Positions 1 to 8,823 of a stretch of DNA of 42,281 nucleotides are shown here, in pieces. The stretch is taken from the NCBI RefSeq assembly GCF_024639605.1, contig NZ_JAHEHZ010000012.1, positions 1 to 42,281 of the forward strand, read 5' to 3'. Numbering within the stretch: position 1 is the stretch's first letter; every line of letters starts with the position of its first letter. The translations under genes were made by a program, and so were the position numbers. The notes beneath the pieces are model-generated. The model had not been told where the DNA came from, ran no database searches, and saw only the letters and a list, made by a program, of their open reading frames with translations. The stretch comes from Roseobacter sp. (GTDB taxonomy: Bacteria; Pseudomonadota; Alphaproteobacteria; Rhodobacterales; Rhodobacteraceae).

Positions 1-600
1 ATCGACCCGGCCCTCTATCAGGGCGGCGACGGCAAAACTGAACGCCATGCTCAGGCCGACATAGCCGAGGTAGAGAAACGGCGGGTGAAAGGCGAGGCCC
101 GGATCCTGCAGCAGCGGGTTCAGGTCCTGCCCGTCAAAGGGCGGTACGGCCATGCGCAGAAACGGGTTGGACGTAAAAAGAATAAACGCAAAAAACGCCA
201 CGCCGATCGACGCCTGAACGCCCAGAACGCGCGCCCGCAGCGTTGGCGGCAGGTTGCCCCCGAACCACGCGGCCATGGCGCCGAACAGAGTCACGATCAG
301 CACCCAGAGCAGCATCGAGCCTTCGTGATTGCCCCAGGTGCCGCTGATCTTGTAAAGCATCGGTTTGGCGGAATGGCTGTTCAGAACCACCAGTTGCAGA
401 CTGAAATCAGACGTCACAAAGGCCCACATCAGCGCGGCAAAAGCAGCTGCCGTCAGCAGAAACTGCACATTGGCGGCAGGTTCGGCGACAGCCATCCAGG
501 CCGGCCACCGTTTATGCGCGCCGACAAGCGGTACGACCGTCTGGAGGATCGCCACAAGAAAGGCGAGGACAAGAGCGAAATGACCGAATTCTGTAATCAT
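1..600 (-). CDS. ccmF: Cytochrome c heme lyase subunit CcmF, N-terminal 200 residues (partial)
   Basis: CcmF is the large membrane subunit of the System I heme lyase, which takes heme from holo-CcmE and attaches it to apocytochrome c on the periplasmic side. The frame opens with ATG at 600 and runs off the window start, so only the first 200 residues are visible. They contain several hydrophobic membrane segments, the conserved WGNHEGSMLLW block (about 89-99) and an HPPFLYLGY block (about 172-180), whose His172 matches the family's periplasmic heme-ligand histidine. The WWD signature lies further downstream, outside the window. It follows the holin gene by 59 bases on the same strand, and ccmE lies beyond the lysis genes, so the ccmE-ccmF pair has been split. 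Identity is certain. Confidence 0.95.
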   Translation of the reverse strand, partial: MITEFGHFALVLAFLVAILQTVVPLVGAHKRWPAWMAVAEPAANVQFLLTAAAFAALMWAFVTSDFSLQLVVLNSHSAKPMLYKISGTWGNHEGSMLLWVLIVTLFGAMAAWFGGNLPPTLRARVLGVQASIGVAFFAFILFTSNPFLRMAVPPFDGQDLNPLLQDPGLAFHPPFLYLGYVGLSMAFSFAVAALIEGRVD

Positions 601-659
601 GAGCGGGACTATAAGCCCGCATCGGGCGCCGTCCAATGACAAAGCGCCCGCTTACCGGA

Positions 660-1250
660 TCACTTTGTCGCGGGGGCTGTGCGGCGGCTTTGCCAGGCCT
701 CGAGCGCAGGGTTGGTGTCAGGTTCGACCGACACCGCAGAAAGCCGTGCATCGGTGCCCGTGTCTGCAAGGCCGGGAGTGTCAGAACGCAGCGCCTGCAG
801 TGCTGCGATGTTTTCTATCACCCGCGGAGCACGGGCCATGGTCTGCGCGACAGAACGCTGAAATTGCTGGCTTTTTACCTGATGCCGCGCACCGAAATAA
901 AATGACACGATGACACCGAGCAACCACCAGAGCGGCTCCGGCACCAGGGCGATGCCCTGCATCCGCGCGGCAAACCAGACGGGATCCACCATCGCGGCAA
1001 TGAAAAGAGCCAGCGTCCCGAGCGCCAGCGCAGGACGTGGAATGCGGTTTACACCATCCATGATCCGGTCAAACAGCCCGTCGCGTTTGGATTCAAACTC
1101 ACGGGCGTATTGCTTGAGCGACTCGATGCGCAATTCCTGATCGCGGACAGCATCGCCTTCGGCATTCTCGCGAAACACCTCAGCTGTCTCGCGTAACACA
1201 TTACGCCCGCCACCAAAAATTGCTGTGAGTATTCCTGTGATCAGGCCCAT
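660..1250 (-). CDS. GTA-type holin (3TM holin family)
   Basis: This 196-residue membrane protein matches the family of three-helix holins for gene transfer agent release (Pfam GTA_holin_3TM), known from Rhodobacter capsulatus. Holins open the inner membrane so that an endolysin can reach the wall. Visible features are a short hydrophobic N-terminus (about 1-15), a charged linker, and two clear membrane segments (about 70-90 and 104-124), the second rich in Trp and Phe. The C-terminal 60 residues are polar. Its start overlaps the end of the endolysin gene by 10 bases, so the two are probably translationally coupled. The pairing with a GH108 endolysin supports the call. It could also be a remnant prophage holin, but no phage structural genes are in the window. 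Confidence 0.85.
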   Translation of the reverse strand: MGLITGILTAIFGGGRNVLRETAEVFRENAEGDAVRDQELRIESLKQYAREFESKRDGLFDRIMDGVNRIPRPALALGTLALFIAAMVDPVWFAARMQGIALVPEPLWWLLGVIVSFYFGARHQVKSQQFQRSVAQTMARAPRVIENIAALQALRSDTPGLADTGTDARLSAVSVEPDTNPALEAWQSRRTAPATK

Positions 1251-1852
1251 GACACTACCCTTTGCTGAAACTGAAGATCGCTGAGATGATACTGCGGAGA
1301 GATGAATTCCTCAGCCCGTCTGATCCAACCACCCTTGCCGCCAGCCCGTGTACGCGCGAATTTCCGGCTCGCCGGACGCTTGTCCGCGATGCGAAAATAA
1401 TAGTTACGGCGTGCAATACCGTAAGCATCCACGAAGTGATCGGGCGCACTGGCCCATGCCTCCCGCGTCGCAGCGATGGTGCGGGGCCCGAGTGCGCCGT
1501 CGATGGCCAGCGGATACTCCATGTCCCTGAGCAGACGCTGCAGAATTTTCACGGCGTTGCCACCCGCATTCACATACATATCGAAAACGGAAGCCTGCAG
1601 CGGCTCCGGCAACTGTTCAATCAGGGGCTTTCGAAAGTAATGTTTCTCAAATATTTCAATGGCATCGTGACGGGTAAGCGCCCGGACGTCGGCAATTGTA
1701 ATGGTACCGTCCTGATTTTTGTCGAGCCCCAGTCGGCGCAGGGTGTGGATCGTAACGCCGTGATTGGTTGCACCGCCCGGATCGTCAGGATCGTTCACAA
1801 ACCCGCCCTCGCGGGCCACTATGTCGCTGGCAATATCTCTGACCGTTTGCAT
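1241..1852 (-). CDS. GTA-type endolysin, glycoside hydrolase family 108
   Basis: This 203-residue N-acetylmuramidase-like protein would cleave peptidoglycan glycan strands. Near the N-terminus it has the family 108 motif: catalytic Glu15 in REGGFVNDPDDPGG, followed by ATNHGVT. The rest matches the family's fold: an FxxxYxxKP-like stretch (HYFRKPLIEQLP), VFDMYVNAGG, then the C-terminal peptidoglycan-binding-like part with AIDGALGPRT. There is no signal peptide, as expected for an endolysin that depends on the downstream holin. The Rhodobacter capsulatus GTA uses an endolysin and holin pair of this kind to release particles. It sits 80 bases after ccmE. That gap holds a TTAACCAT (CtrA-type) half-site. 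Confidence 0.88.
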   Translation of the reverse strand: MQTVRDIASDIVAREGGFVNDPDDPGGATNHGVTIHTLRRLGLDKNQDGTITIADVRALTRHDAIEIFEKHYFRKPLIEQLPEPLQASVFDMYVNAGGNAVKILQRLLRDMEYPLAIDGALGPRTIAATREAWASAPDHFVDAYGIARRNYYFRIADKRPASRKFARTRAGGKGGWIRRAEEFISPQYHLSDLQFQQRVVSWA

Positions 1853-1899
1853 GGCTGTCCCCTCTGCGCTCGTATCACGGGCGGCAGAATGATCAGCAA

Positions 1900-1907
1900 A
1901 TGGTTAA
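1900..1907 (-). promoter_or_regulatory. Candidate CtrA half-site upstream of the endolysin gene
   Basis: Read on the minus strand, TTAACCAT lies 48 bases upstream of the endolysin ATG, in the 80-base gap after ccmE. TTAACCAT is a known CtrA half-site form in alphaproteobacteria. A canonical second half (TTAA seven bases on) is present only as CTGA. CtrA control of GTA and lysis genes is established in Rhodobacter capsulatus. That this site is used is inference. Confidence 0.4.
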
Positions 1908-1932
1908 AACAGATTGAGACAAGCGTACGCTG

Positions 1933-2388
1933 TCAGCCTTCTGAGTCCCTGGCCGGGTCCTGATAAACACCCTGTTCCTTCAGGGCATCGACCACTTCCT
2001 TGGGCATATATGTTTCGTCGTGTTTTGCAAGTATTTCAGTAGCTTCAAAGACGCCGCTGATGTATCTTCCCGTACCCACCATCCCCTGATTTTCTTCGAA
2101 CAGATCTGGCAGAACCCCGGTATAGGTGACCGGCACAACTGCGCCGCCGTCAGTCACGCTGAAACTGATCGTCTCGCCTTCACCACGGCGGATCGACCCT
2201 TCCGTCACGAGGCCGCCGATGCGGAAGACCTCATCGGGCCCCGGTGGCTCGGCGATAACCTGGCTCGGCGCACGAAAGAAATTAATGCCGTCGCGCATCG
2301 CATAGCCTATCAGTACCGTGGACAGCGCAAGGGCCACAACGGCAACGGCAATAACCTGGATACGGCGCTGTTTTTTCAGACTTTTCAT
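1933..2388 (-). CDS. ccmE: Cytochrome c maturation heme chaperone CcmE
   Basis: CcmE is a periplasmic heme chaperone anchored by one N-terminal helix. It binds heme covalently and hands it to CcmF. The 151-residue protein has a basic N-terminus (KKQRR), one membrane anchor (about 10-30), the OB-fold core with FRIGGLV and a TYTGVLPDLFEE motif, and the heme-attachment motif H123-DET-Y127, equivalent to His130/Tyr134 of Escherichia coli. The C-terminal tail is short and charged, as usual. The start lies 6 bases after the argC stop, so it is very probably co-transcribed with murI and argC. Downstream, instead of ccmF directly, comes the endolysin/holin cassette. Confidence 0.97.
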   Translation of the reverse strand: MKSLKKQRRIQVIAVAVVALALSTVLIGYAMRDGINFFRAPSQVIAEPPGPDEVFRIGGLVTEGSIRRGEGETISFSVTDGGAVVPVTYTGVLPDLFEENQGMVGTGRYISGVFEATEILAKHDETYMPKEVVDALKEQGVYQDPARDSEG

Positions 2389-2394
2389 GTCACC

Positions 2395-3423
2395 TCAAGG
2401 AAACAAAGGGGCCATCATCAACCCTTCGGTTTCATCAATACCTAACATCAGATTGGCATTTTGCAACGCCTGCCCGCTGGAGCCTTTGGTCAGATTGTCC
2501 AAAGCTGCGACGATGATTGTACGACCGGGCAAACGATCGCTGGTCACCCCGATATGACAGAAATTTGAGCCGCGTATATGCCGCGTACTGGGGGCTTCTC
2601 CAAAAGGCAGAACCTCAATAAACGTCTCTGATATATAAGCACTTTCAAGAGCACTATTAATGGCTTCCGCGTCACCCTTAACGTAGACTGTCGCAAGAAT
2701 ACCGCGGTTGGCCGGGACAAGATGAGGCGTGAACTGAACCTGCACCGGCCTTCCGGCAAGTTTTGAAAACTCCTGATCGAACTCACCGAGATGACGATGC
2801 GTACCGCCAATGGAGTACGCGTGATACCCTTCCGACAGTTCAGCGTGCAGCAGGTTCTCCTTCAGACTGCGTCCTGCCCCTGAGACCGCGCACTTCAGAT
2901 CGAGAATGATATCGTCCAGATCGATCAGACCGCCGGTGATCAGGGGACGCAGAGCGAATTGTCCGGTGGCGGCGTTGCACCCGGTGCCCGCCACGAGCCG
3001 CGCAGAGCGGATTTCATCGCGGTAGAACTCGGTCAGCCCGTAGACCGCCTCCTCCTGTTGCGCGAGGGCCGCGTGATCATTGCCGTACCATTTCTTGTAG
3101 GCTTCAGGATCGCGCAGCCGGAAATCGGCACTCAGATCAACGATTTTCAAGTCCGCAGGCAGGCGTGCGATGACCTCCTGACTGGTTTTATGAGGCAGCG
3201 CACAAAAACAGAGGTCAATATTTGCAAAGTCAATATCATCGATTTGCAAAAGTGGCGGAAGGTCCAGATGACGCAGATGCGGGAATACCTGTGAAATGCT
3301 TTGTCCCGCTTTGGAGTTCGCCCCCAGAGCGGTGATTTTCATTGTGGGATGGCCGGCAATCAGCCGGATGAGTTCAGCGCCGGTGTAACCGGAAGCACCC
3401 AGAATCGCGATGGAATGTGTCAT
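2395..3423 (-). CDS. argC: N-acetyl-gamma-glutamyl-phosphate reductase
   Basis: ArgC performs the NADPH-dependent third step of arginine synthesis, reducing N-acetylglutamyl phosphate to the semialdehyde. The 342-residue protein is of normal length. It has the nucleotide-binding GASGYTG motif (9-15), the catalytic cysteine Cys149 in a [10 protein letters not shown] context (a variant of the more usual PGCYPT) and a [11 protein letters not shown] motif (208-217) with the conserved histidine. The start region contains a short direct repeat (ATGACAC twice), which places a second, out-of-frame ATG 7 bases upstream. The in-frame ATG at 3423 is chosen because it gives the standard [15 protein letters not shown] N-terminus. 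It is 34 bases after murI and 6 bases before ccmE. Confidence 0.97.
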   Translation of the reverse strand: MTHSIAILGASGYTGAELIRLIAGHPTMKITALGANSKAGQSISQVFPHLRHLDLPPLLQIDDIDFANIDLCFCALPHKTSQEVIARLPADLKIVDLSADFRLRDPEAYKKWYGNDHAALAQQEEAVYGLTEFYRDEIRSARLVAGTGCNAATGQFALRPLITGGLIDLDDIILDLKCAVSGAGRSLKENLLHAELSEGYHAYSIGGTHRHLGEFDQEFSKLAGRPVQVQFTPHLVPANRGILATVYVKGDAEAINSALESAYISETFIEVLPFGEAPSTRHIRGSNFCHIGVTSDRLPGRTIIVAALDNLTKGSSGQALQNANLMLGIDETEGLMMAPLFP

Positions 3424-3457
3424 GTGTCATGTGTCTTGTCCGTAAAGCGGAAATAAT

Positions 3458-4267
3458 TCAGGCGGCGGTGAAAACGATCTGTCGTCGCAGAAACTGCGTC
3501 GCCCGGTCACTCACGCGGCCCGGGTCTCCGGTCGTCAGAAAAGCACTTTCTCCGGCTCCCTGCATCTCCGGATGCCGCTCAAGATAGTCCGCCAGGCTTT
3601 CAGCCACCAGTGACGCCTGGCTGAAAACCCTGACCTCCGTTCCGAGCGCCGTCTGAAAATTGTCCTGCATCAGCGGATAATGCGTGCATCCAAGGATCGC
3701 CGCGTCCGGTTGCGGCATTTTACGCAGCAACGCATCGACGTGACTGCGCACCAGCGCTTCTGCAAGGATCATATCCCCGTCTTCGATCGCGTCTACCACG
3801 CCACCACAGGCCTGTGCTTCGACATCAACCCCGATGGCACGAAAGGCAAGCTCGCGCTGGAACGCCCGGCTCGACACAGTTGCGGGGGTTGCAAAAAGTG
3901 CCACATGTTTGATGCCCACCTCGCGCGGGGGCGAGTTGTCCCCCCACTGCCGTTCGGTCAGAGCCTCAATGAGCGGGACAAACACGCCCAGCACCCGCTT
4001 GTCCCGCGGCACCCAGGATTCCTGCATCCGCCGGAGCGCCGCCGCCGATGCCGTGTTGCAGGCAAGGATCACCAGATTGCAGCCCGCGTCGAAAAGGCGC
4101 TCGACCGAACTGCAGGTCAGCTCAAAAATATCATCCGATGTCCGCACGCCATAAGGCGCATGGGCGCTGTCCGCGAGATAGACAAAAGGCACACCCGGCA
4201 ACCTTTGCGTCACCGCATCAAGAACGGTCAATCCGCCCAACCCGCTGTCAAAAATACCTACTGCCAT
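3458..4267 (-). CDS. murI: Glutamate racemase
   Basis: MurI interconverts L- and D-glutamate without a cofactor and supplies D-glutamate for peptidoglycan. The 269-residue protein has the N-terminal GIFDSGLGG motif with catalytic-site Asp7-Ser8, the first catalytic cysteine in LACNTAS (Cys70), and the second in ILGCTHYPL (Cys194, His196). Length and motif order are standard. A purine-rich AGGGG lies about 8 bases before the ATG. It sits 24 bases downstream of the acyltransferase gene and upstream of argC on the same strand, in what looks like one long operon. Confidence 0.97.
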   Translation of the reverse strand: MAVGIFDSGLGGLTVLDAVTQRLPGVPFVYLADSAHAPYGVRTSDDIFELTCSSVERLFDAGCNLVILACNTASAAALRRMQESWVPRDKRVLGVFVPLIEALTERQWGDNSPPREVGIKHVALFATPATVSSRAFQRELAFRAIGVDVEAQACGGVVDAIEDGDMILAEALVRSHVDALLRKMPQPDAAILGCTHYPLMQDNFQTALGTEVRVFSQASLVAESLADYLERHPEMQGAGESAFLTTGDPGRVSDRATQFLRRQIVFTAA

Positions 4268-4291
4268 GCTCCGGCCCCTGCAGGCCCCGGA

Positions 4292-5164
4292 TCAGTGCCG
4301 GTGCCGTTCTTCAAACTCATACCCCAGATCAAATCGTTTTTCGGGGTCTGGTGAAAGCTCATACGTGGCTTTTCGGAGGAAATCCATCATCGCTTTACTG
4401 TCGCGCGACAGCGGATCGAGAACAGAACGTTCGATGGGCCGGCCGATCGACACCCGAACCGGGGTATCGACGCGTTTGCCGAATTCTTTGATCAGCAGCC
4501 CCATCCGCAAAGTGTTATGCGTATGGCTGGCGATCTGAAACAGCCTGCTGGTGTGCCCGTCGAAAAACATCGGCACCACTGTGGCGTTTGATTTGGCGAT
4601 CGTACGGGCGGTGAAATTGCGCCACCCCGGATCCATAGGTCGCGAAAACGGCCGCATCGCCGTGCTGACCGTGCCGCCCGGGAAAATCCCGATAGCGCCG
4701 TTGTTTTTCAGATAATCCAGAGCCACTTTACGCGTAGCGATATTGAGCGCCACGGCCTCTTTCGTCTCGTCAAAACTGATGGGCAGAATGACACGGTCGA
4801 GCTCCGTGGCCTTGCGGAACACCGAATTGGCCAGCAGCCTGAAATCACCCCGCGTGCGCGTCAGGATATGGCCCATCATCAGCCCGTCGAGGATCCCGTA
4901 GGGGTGATTGGCCACCAGGATCAGCGGGCCGTCTCGCGGAATACTGGCAAGCGTGCCATGGGCGATATCAAGGCTCAGACCATAGCGTTCGACCATAACG
5001 TCAAAAAACTCACGCCCGGCAGCTACTTCGTTTTCATATCCTGCCGCGCGCCTGATCAGGCGCAGGCGTCCAGTGGAATTTTCCATCAGCCGTATAAGCG
5101 CACGACCTCCACGGGTTGCCGCTGAATAAGAATAGCTGATGTCACGTGCAATATTCTGGTGCAT
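4292..5164 (-). CDS. Lysophospholipid acyltransferase family protein
   Basis: This 290-residue protein belongs to the lysophospholipid/glycerol-phosphate acyltransferase superfamily that moves fatty acyl groups onto lipids at the inner membrane. The acceptor motif appears as NHPYGILDG (86-94), with His87 and Asp93 separated by five residues rather than the classical four, as in the hemolysin-like/ornithine-lipid branch of the family. The second block IFPGGTVS (160-167) replaces the PEGTRS motif. FLRKATYEL and a charged tail end the protein. The exact substrate cannot be read from sequence. It is the first gene of the minus-strand series acyltransferase-murI-argC-ccmE-endolysin-holin-ccmF. Confidence 0.85.
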   Translation of the reverse strand: MHQNIARDISYSYSAATRGGRALIRLMENSTGRLRLIRRAAGYENEVAAGREFFDVMVERYGLSLDIAHGTLASIPRDGPLILVANHPYGILDGLMMGHILTRTRGDFRLLANSVFRKATELDRVILPISFDETKEAVALNIATRKVALDYLKNNGAIGIFPGGTVSTAMRPFSRPMDPGWRNFTARTIAKSNATVVPMFFDGHTSRLFQIASHTHNTLRMGLLIKEFGKRVDTPVRVSIGRPIERSVLDPLSRDSKAMMDFLRKATYELSPDPEKRFDLGYEFEERHRH

Positions 5165-5249
5165 CGTGCTGCGCGCGTCCCCGGTCTGATGCGGTTGTCA
5201 TAACAGGTCTGCGCTGGTCTTACTCTAAAATTGTAACGGTCCGGTAAAT

Positions 5250-8200
5250 CTATTCGGCAGCCTGTGCCTGAGACGCGCCACCCGAACGGATCACAGCCAG
5301 CAACTCTTCTCGCCGTTTTGCCGCTTTTTGCTCGGCTGCCAGCTTGACCGGACCGAAACCCCGGATGTCCTGCGGCAGGGCCGCAAGCGCGATGATGGCG
5401 GGCCGCGTCGCATCCGTCAGGAGCGGCAGGACCTCCTTCATATCCCTTTCATACTGGCGAATGAGCGCACGCTCCATCCGGCGCTCAGCCGTATAACCAA
5501 ACACATCAAGAGGCGTGCCGCGCAGTACTTTCAGACCCGCGAGGATCCGCAGAGGGCGATGCAGCCAGGGCCCGAATTCGCGTTTGGCAGGTCGTCCGTC
5601 AGGACCGGTTTTCGACAGCATCGGAGGCGCAAGGTTAAAGGTCATCGTGAAGTCTCCCGCAAACTCGGCCTGCGCCTTTTCACGGGAGCTCAGCAGCAGA
5701 CGGGCAACCTCATATTCATCCTTATAGGCCAGCAGCTTGTGATAGCTCTTTAATGCTTCGGCGCGGATTTCCCTGTCGTCGATCTCATTGATAAACCGAC
5801 GATACCGGCGGGCAAGGCGGCGGCCCTGATAGGCCATAAGATGATTTTCGCGGAAGGTGATCTTTTCCGCCTCGGTGCGCGGCAGTGCTATCACTTTGGG
5901 CTGGGAAATGTCACGGGCTTCCTGCGGGTAAAGCACGGCCCAGCGACCGATCTCAAATGCGCGCAGGTTGCGCTCAACGGCTGCACCGTTCAGCGTCACC
6001 GCCTCGCGGATTGCCTCGAGCGACAGCGGCAGATACCCGCGCTGCCAGGCTGCGCCAAAGATCATCATATTTGAAAAAATTGAGTCCCCCAGTAGAGCCT
6101 TTGCGAGATCTGAGGCATCGAAAAGATCGACCCGGTCGCGCAACCGCGCTTCAAGTGCCAGAGTAAGCCGCTCTGAGGGCAGCCGGAATTCTGTATCGCG
6201 GGTAAAATCGCCGGTGATAATCTCATGGCTGTTTACCACCGCTCCGGTGCGCCCGCTGCGCGTCAGCCCAAGCGTCGACGCCCCGGCAGACACCACCAGA
6301 TCGCCTCCGATCAGCGCATCCGCTTCTCCGGTAGCTACACGTATGGCACTGATGTCATGCGGGTTTTCGGCAATTCTGCAATGGATATGTACGGCACCGC
6401 CCTTTTGCGCGAGCCCTGCCATTTCCATCATGCCCGCGCCCTTACCATCCAGGTGGGCGGCCTGTGCCATCACCGCGCCGATGGTGACGACGCCGGTGCC
6501 GCCAACCCCGGTGATGACAACATTGAACGTGCCCTTTATCGCCGGCAATTCAGGCTCCGGCAGGTCGGGAATGTCCAGTTTCGTCGTGGCCTCTTTGCGG
6601 ATTTCCGCGCCCTCGAGCGTGATAAAGGACGGGCAGAATCCTTTAAGGCAGCTGAAGTCCTTGTTGCAGCTCGACTGATCAATCGCCCGCTTGCGCCCCA
6701 GCTCAGTTTCCTCTGGCACGATGGATACGCAGTTAGACTGCACACCGCAGTCGCCACAGCCCTCGCAGACATCCGTGTTAATGAAGACACGTTTGTCCGG
6801 GTCGGGGAATAGTCCGCGTTTGCGGCGGCGGCGTTTTTCAGCGGCGCAGGTCTGGATATACACGATTGCGGAAACGCCCGGTGTTTTTGCAAACTTCTTC
6901 TGAACAGTTTGCAAATGTGCGCGCTCGTGGATCTCCACGCCCTTGAGCGCATCAAAATCCACGTCTTCCTTCTCGTCGTAAACAACGGCGAGGGCCTTTA
7001 CCCCCATCGCCTGCAACTCTCGTACGATGCGCGGCGCACTCAGATCACCGTCGTTGGCCTGCCCGCCGGTCATTGCGACGGCGTCATTGTAGAGGATCTT
7101 ATAGGTAATGTTTGTTCCACTGCTCAGCGCTGCGCGAATGGCCTGAACCCCCGAGTGGTTGTAGGTCCCGTCACCGAGGTTCTGGAAAACATGCGCGCGT
7201 TTTGAAAACGGTGCCTCCCCGATCCAGTTTGCCCCTTCGCCGCCCATATGCGTGAACCCTGAGGTTTCGCGGTCCATCCAGAGCGCCATAAAGTGACACC
7301 CGATACCAGCATAGGCACGGCTGCCCTCGGGAACTTTCGTCGAGGTATTATGCGGGCACCCCGAACAGAAATAGGGCAGACGCGCCGCGATGTCCTCGGC
7401 ATTGTCCGACCGCCGGGCCTCATCCAGGCTGGCAAGCCCCGCTTCGATGCCATCAGTCCTGCGGCCTTCTTCGATCAGCGCTTCACCGAGTTTCTGCGCG
7501 ATAACAACCGGGTTCAGCGCCCATTTCGCGGTAAAGAACTCCTTGCCGTCTTTGCGCCCGCCCCAGACGCGGCGTCCGTCGCGGTCATCGAAAATCGCCT
7601 CTTTGATCTGCACCTCAATAAGCTTGCGCTTTTCCTCGACAACGATAATCAGGTCGAGCCCCTCGGCCCAGTCGTGAAAGCCTTTCATGTCCAGCGGCCA
7701 GGTCTGTCCGACTTTGTATGTTGTGATGCCAAGCCGCTCTGCTTCGGCCTCGTCCACATTCAGCAGGCTCAGTGCATGCACCAGATCGAGCCAGTTCTTG
7801 CCCGCCGCCACCAGACCGATCTTCGCCCCCGGTTTACCCCAGACGCGTTTGTCCATCTTATTGGCGTTGGAAAAAGCCTCCGCCGCATAGCGCTTGTAGT
7901 CAATCAGCCGGGCTTCCTGCCCGATCCGCTCGTCGTTAAGCCGTATGTTCAGCCCGCCTTCCGGCATCTCAAATTCAGGGTCCACAAAGGACATCCGGTC
8001 CGGGCGCCCGTCCACGACGGAAGTCACTTCGACGGTATCCTTCATGGTCTTCAGACCGACCCAGACACCGGCAAACCGTGACAGCGCATAGCCGTAAAGA
8101 CCGTAATCAAGGATCTCCTGCACACCTGCGGGGCTGACCACCGGCATATAGGTGTCCACCATCGCAAATTCCGACTGGTGCAGCACGGTCGAAGATTCGC

Positions 8201-8648
8201 CGGTGTGATCGTCGCCCATGGCCATAAGCACGCCGCCGTATTTCGATGAGCCCGCCATATTCGCATGACGCATCACGTCGCCCGACCGGTCCACACCCGG
8301 CCCCTTACCGTACCACAGACCGAAAACGCCGTCGTACTTTCCTTCGCCACGCAGTTCCGCCTGCTGGCTGCCCCAGAGCGCCGTGGCCGCAAGGTCTTCG
8401 TTCAGACCTGGCTGAAAGGTCACATCATGGGCCGCAAGCTGTTTCAGCGCCCGCTGCATCTGCAGGTCGACAGCGCCGAGTGGTGAGCCGCGATAGCCGG
8501 TGACCAGCCCCGCGGTATTGAGCCCCGCCGCCCGGTCGCGGGCCTTTTGCATGAGCACAAGCCTCACCAGTGCCTGGGTGCCGTTCAGCAGCACCGGGCT
8601 TTTGTCGAGGTCATAGCGGTCGTTCAGGGTAATCTTCTGCGTGCTCAT
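5250..8648 (-). CDS. Indolepyruvate ferredoxin oxidoreductase, fused alpha and beta subunits
   Basis: This 1132-residue enzyme oxidatively decarboxylates aryl pyruvates (from aromatic amino acid breakdown) to aryl-CoA, passing electrons to ferredoxin. Order of domains: N-terminal pyrimidine/thiamine-diphosphate half with GLVTGYRGSPLGAVD; TPP-binding part with the FCSGCPHNTST motif and GDGTYNHSG; two cysteine-rich clusters (about residues 625-680, with VCEGCGDCGVQSNC and a CxxxxxCxxxxC stretch) that bind 4Fe-4S centres; then the gamma-type domain beginning GVGGTGVVTIGAV, and a C-terminal helical extension. Alphaproteobacteria commonly carry this fused form. AGG eight bases before the ATG supports the start. 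A LysR gene is divergently transcribed 175 bases away and probably regulates it. Confidence 0.95.
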   Translation of the reverse strand: MSTQKITLNDRYDLDKSPVLLNGTQALVRLVLMQKARDRAAGLNTAGLVTGYRGSPLGAVDLQMQRALKQLAAHDVTFQPGLNEDLAATALWGSQQAELRGEGKYDGVFGLWYGKGPGVDRSGDVMRHANMAGSSKYGGVLMAMGDDHTGESSTVLHQSEFAMVDTYMPVVSPAGVQEILDYGLYGYALSRFAGVWVGLKTMKDTVEVTSVVDGRPDRMSFVDPEFEMPEGGLNIRLNDERIGQEARLIDYKRYAAEAFSNANKMDKRVWGKPGAKIGLVAAGKNWLDLVHALSLLNVDEAEAERLGITTYKVGQTWPLDMKGFHDWAEGLDLIIVVEEKRKLIEVQIKEAIFDDRDGRRVWGGRKDGKEFFTAKWALNPVVIAQKLGEALIEEGRRTDGIEAGLASLDEARRSDNAEDIAARLPYFCSGCPHNTSTKVPEGSRAYAGIGCHFMALWMDRETSGFTHMGGEGANWIGEAPFSKRAHVFQNLGDGTYNHSGVQAIRAALSSGTNITYKILYNDAVAMTGGQANDGDLSAPRIVRELQAMGVKALAVVYDEKEDVDFDALKGVEIHERAHLQTVQKKFAKTPGVSAIVYIQTCAAEKRRRRKRGLFPDPDKRVFINTDVCEGCGDCGVQSNCVSIVPEETELGRKRAIDQSSCNKDFSCLKGFCPSFITLEGAEIRKEATTKLDIPDLPEPELPAIKGTFNVVITGVGGTGVVTIGAVMAQAAHLDGKGAGMMEMAGLAQKGGAVHIHCRIAENPHDISAIRVATGEADALIGGDLVVSAGASTLGLTRSGRTGAVVNSHEIITGDFTRDTEFRLPSERLTLALEARLRDRVDLFDASDLAKALLGDSIFSNMMIFGAAWQRGYLPLSLEAIREAVTLNGAAVERNLRAFEIGRWAVLYPQEARDISQPKVIALPRTEAEKITFRENHLMAYQGRRLARRYRRFINEIDDREIRAEALKSYHKLLAYKDEYEVARLLLSSREKAQAEFAGDFTMTFNLAPPMLSKTGPDGRPAKREFGPWLHRPLRILAGLKVLRGTPLDVFGYTAERRMERALIRQYERDMKEVLPLLTDATRPAIIALAALPQDIRGFGPVKLAAEQKAAKRREELLAVIRSGGASQAQAAE

Positions 8649-8701
8649 CTGTGGCCCTCCCCGGCGCTACGTCAGTCTTGCACATTCTGTAACCGATAAT
8701 A

Positions 8702-8739
8702 GGTCACAAAAGCTGACCTGCATAGACTGAATCGGTCAG
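8702..8739. promoter_or_regulatory. Candidate LysR-type operator in the divergent promoter region
   Basis: GGTCA (8702-8706) and TGACC (8714-8718) form a 17-base palindrome whose inner bases fit the LysR T-N11-A rule (T8704, A8716). A further inverted half GGTCAG at 8734-8739 pairs with CTGACC at 8713-8718. The cluster lies between the divergent oxidoreductase and LysR starts, the usual place for a LysR binding site. Binding itself is inferred. Confidence 0.5.
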
Positions 8740-8823
8740 ATTTACGTGTTTGACGGTGAACGGGCTCTGTCTTTTGCTCCGGGATACCGCTAACAAACCA
8801 TAACGAATGACGGGGCACGCGGG

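Noticed and set aside
720-740. GGTTCGACC resembling a tRNA T-loop
   Set aside because: It is inside the holin coding frame and has no matching tRNA arms on either side.
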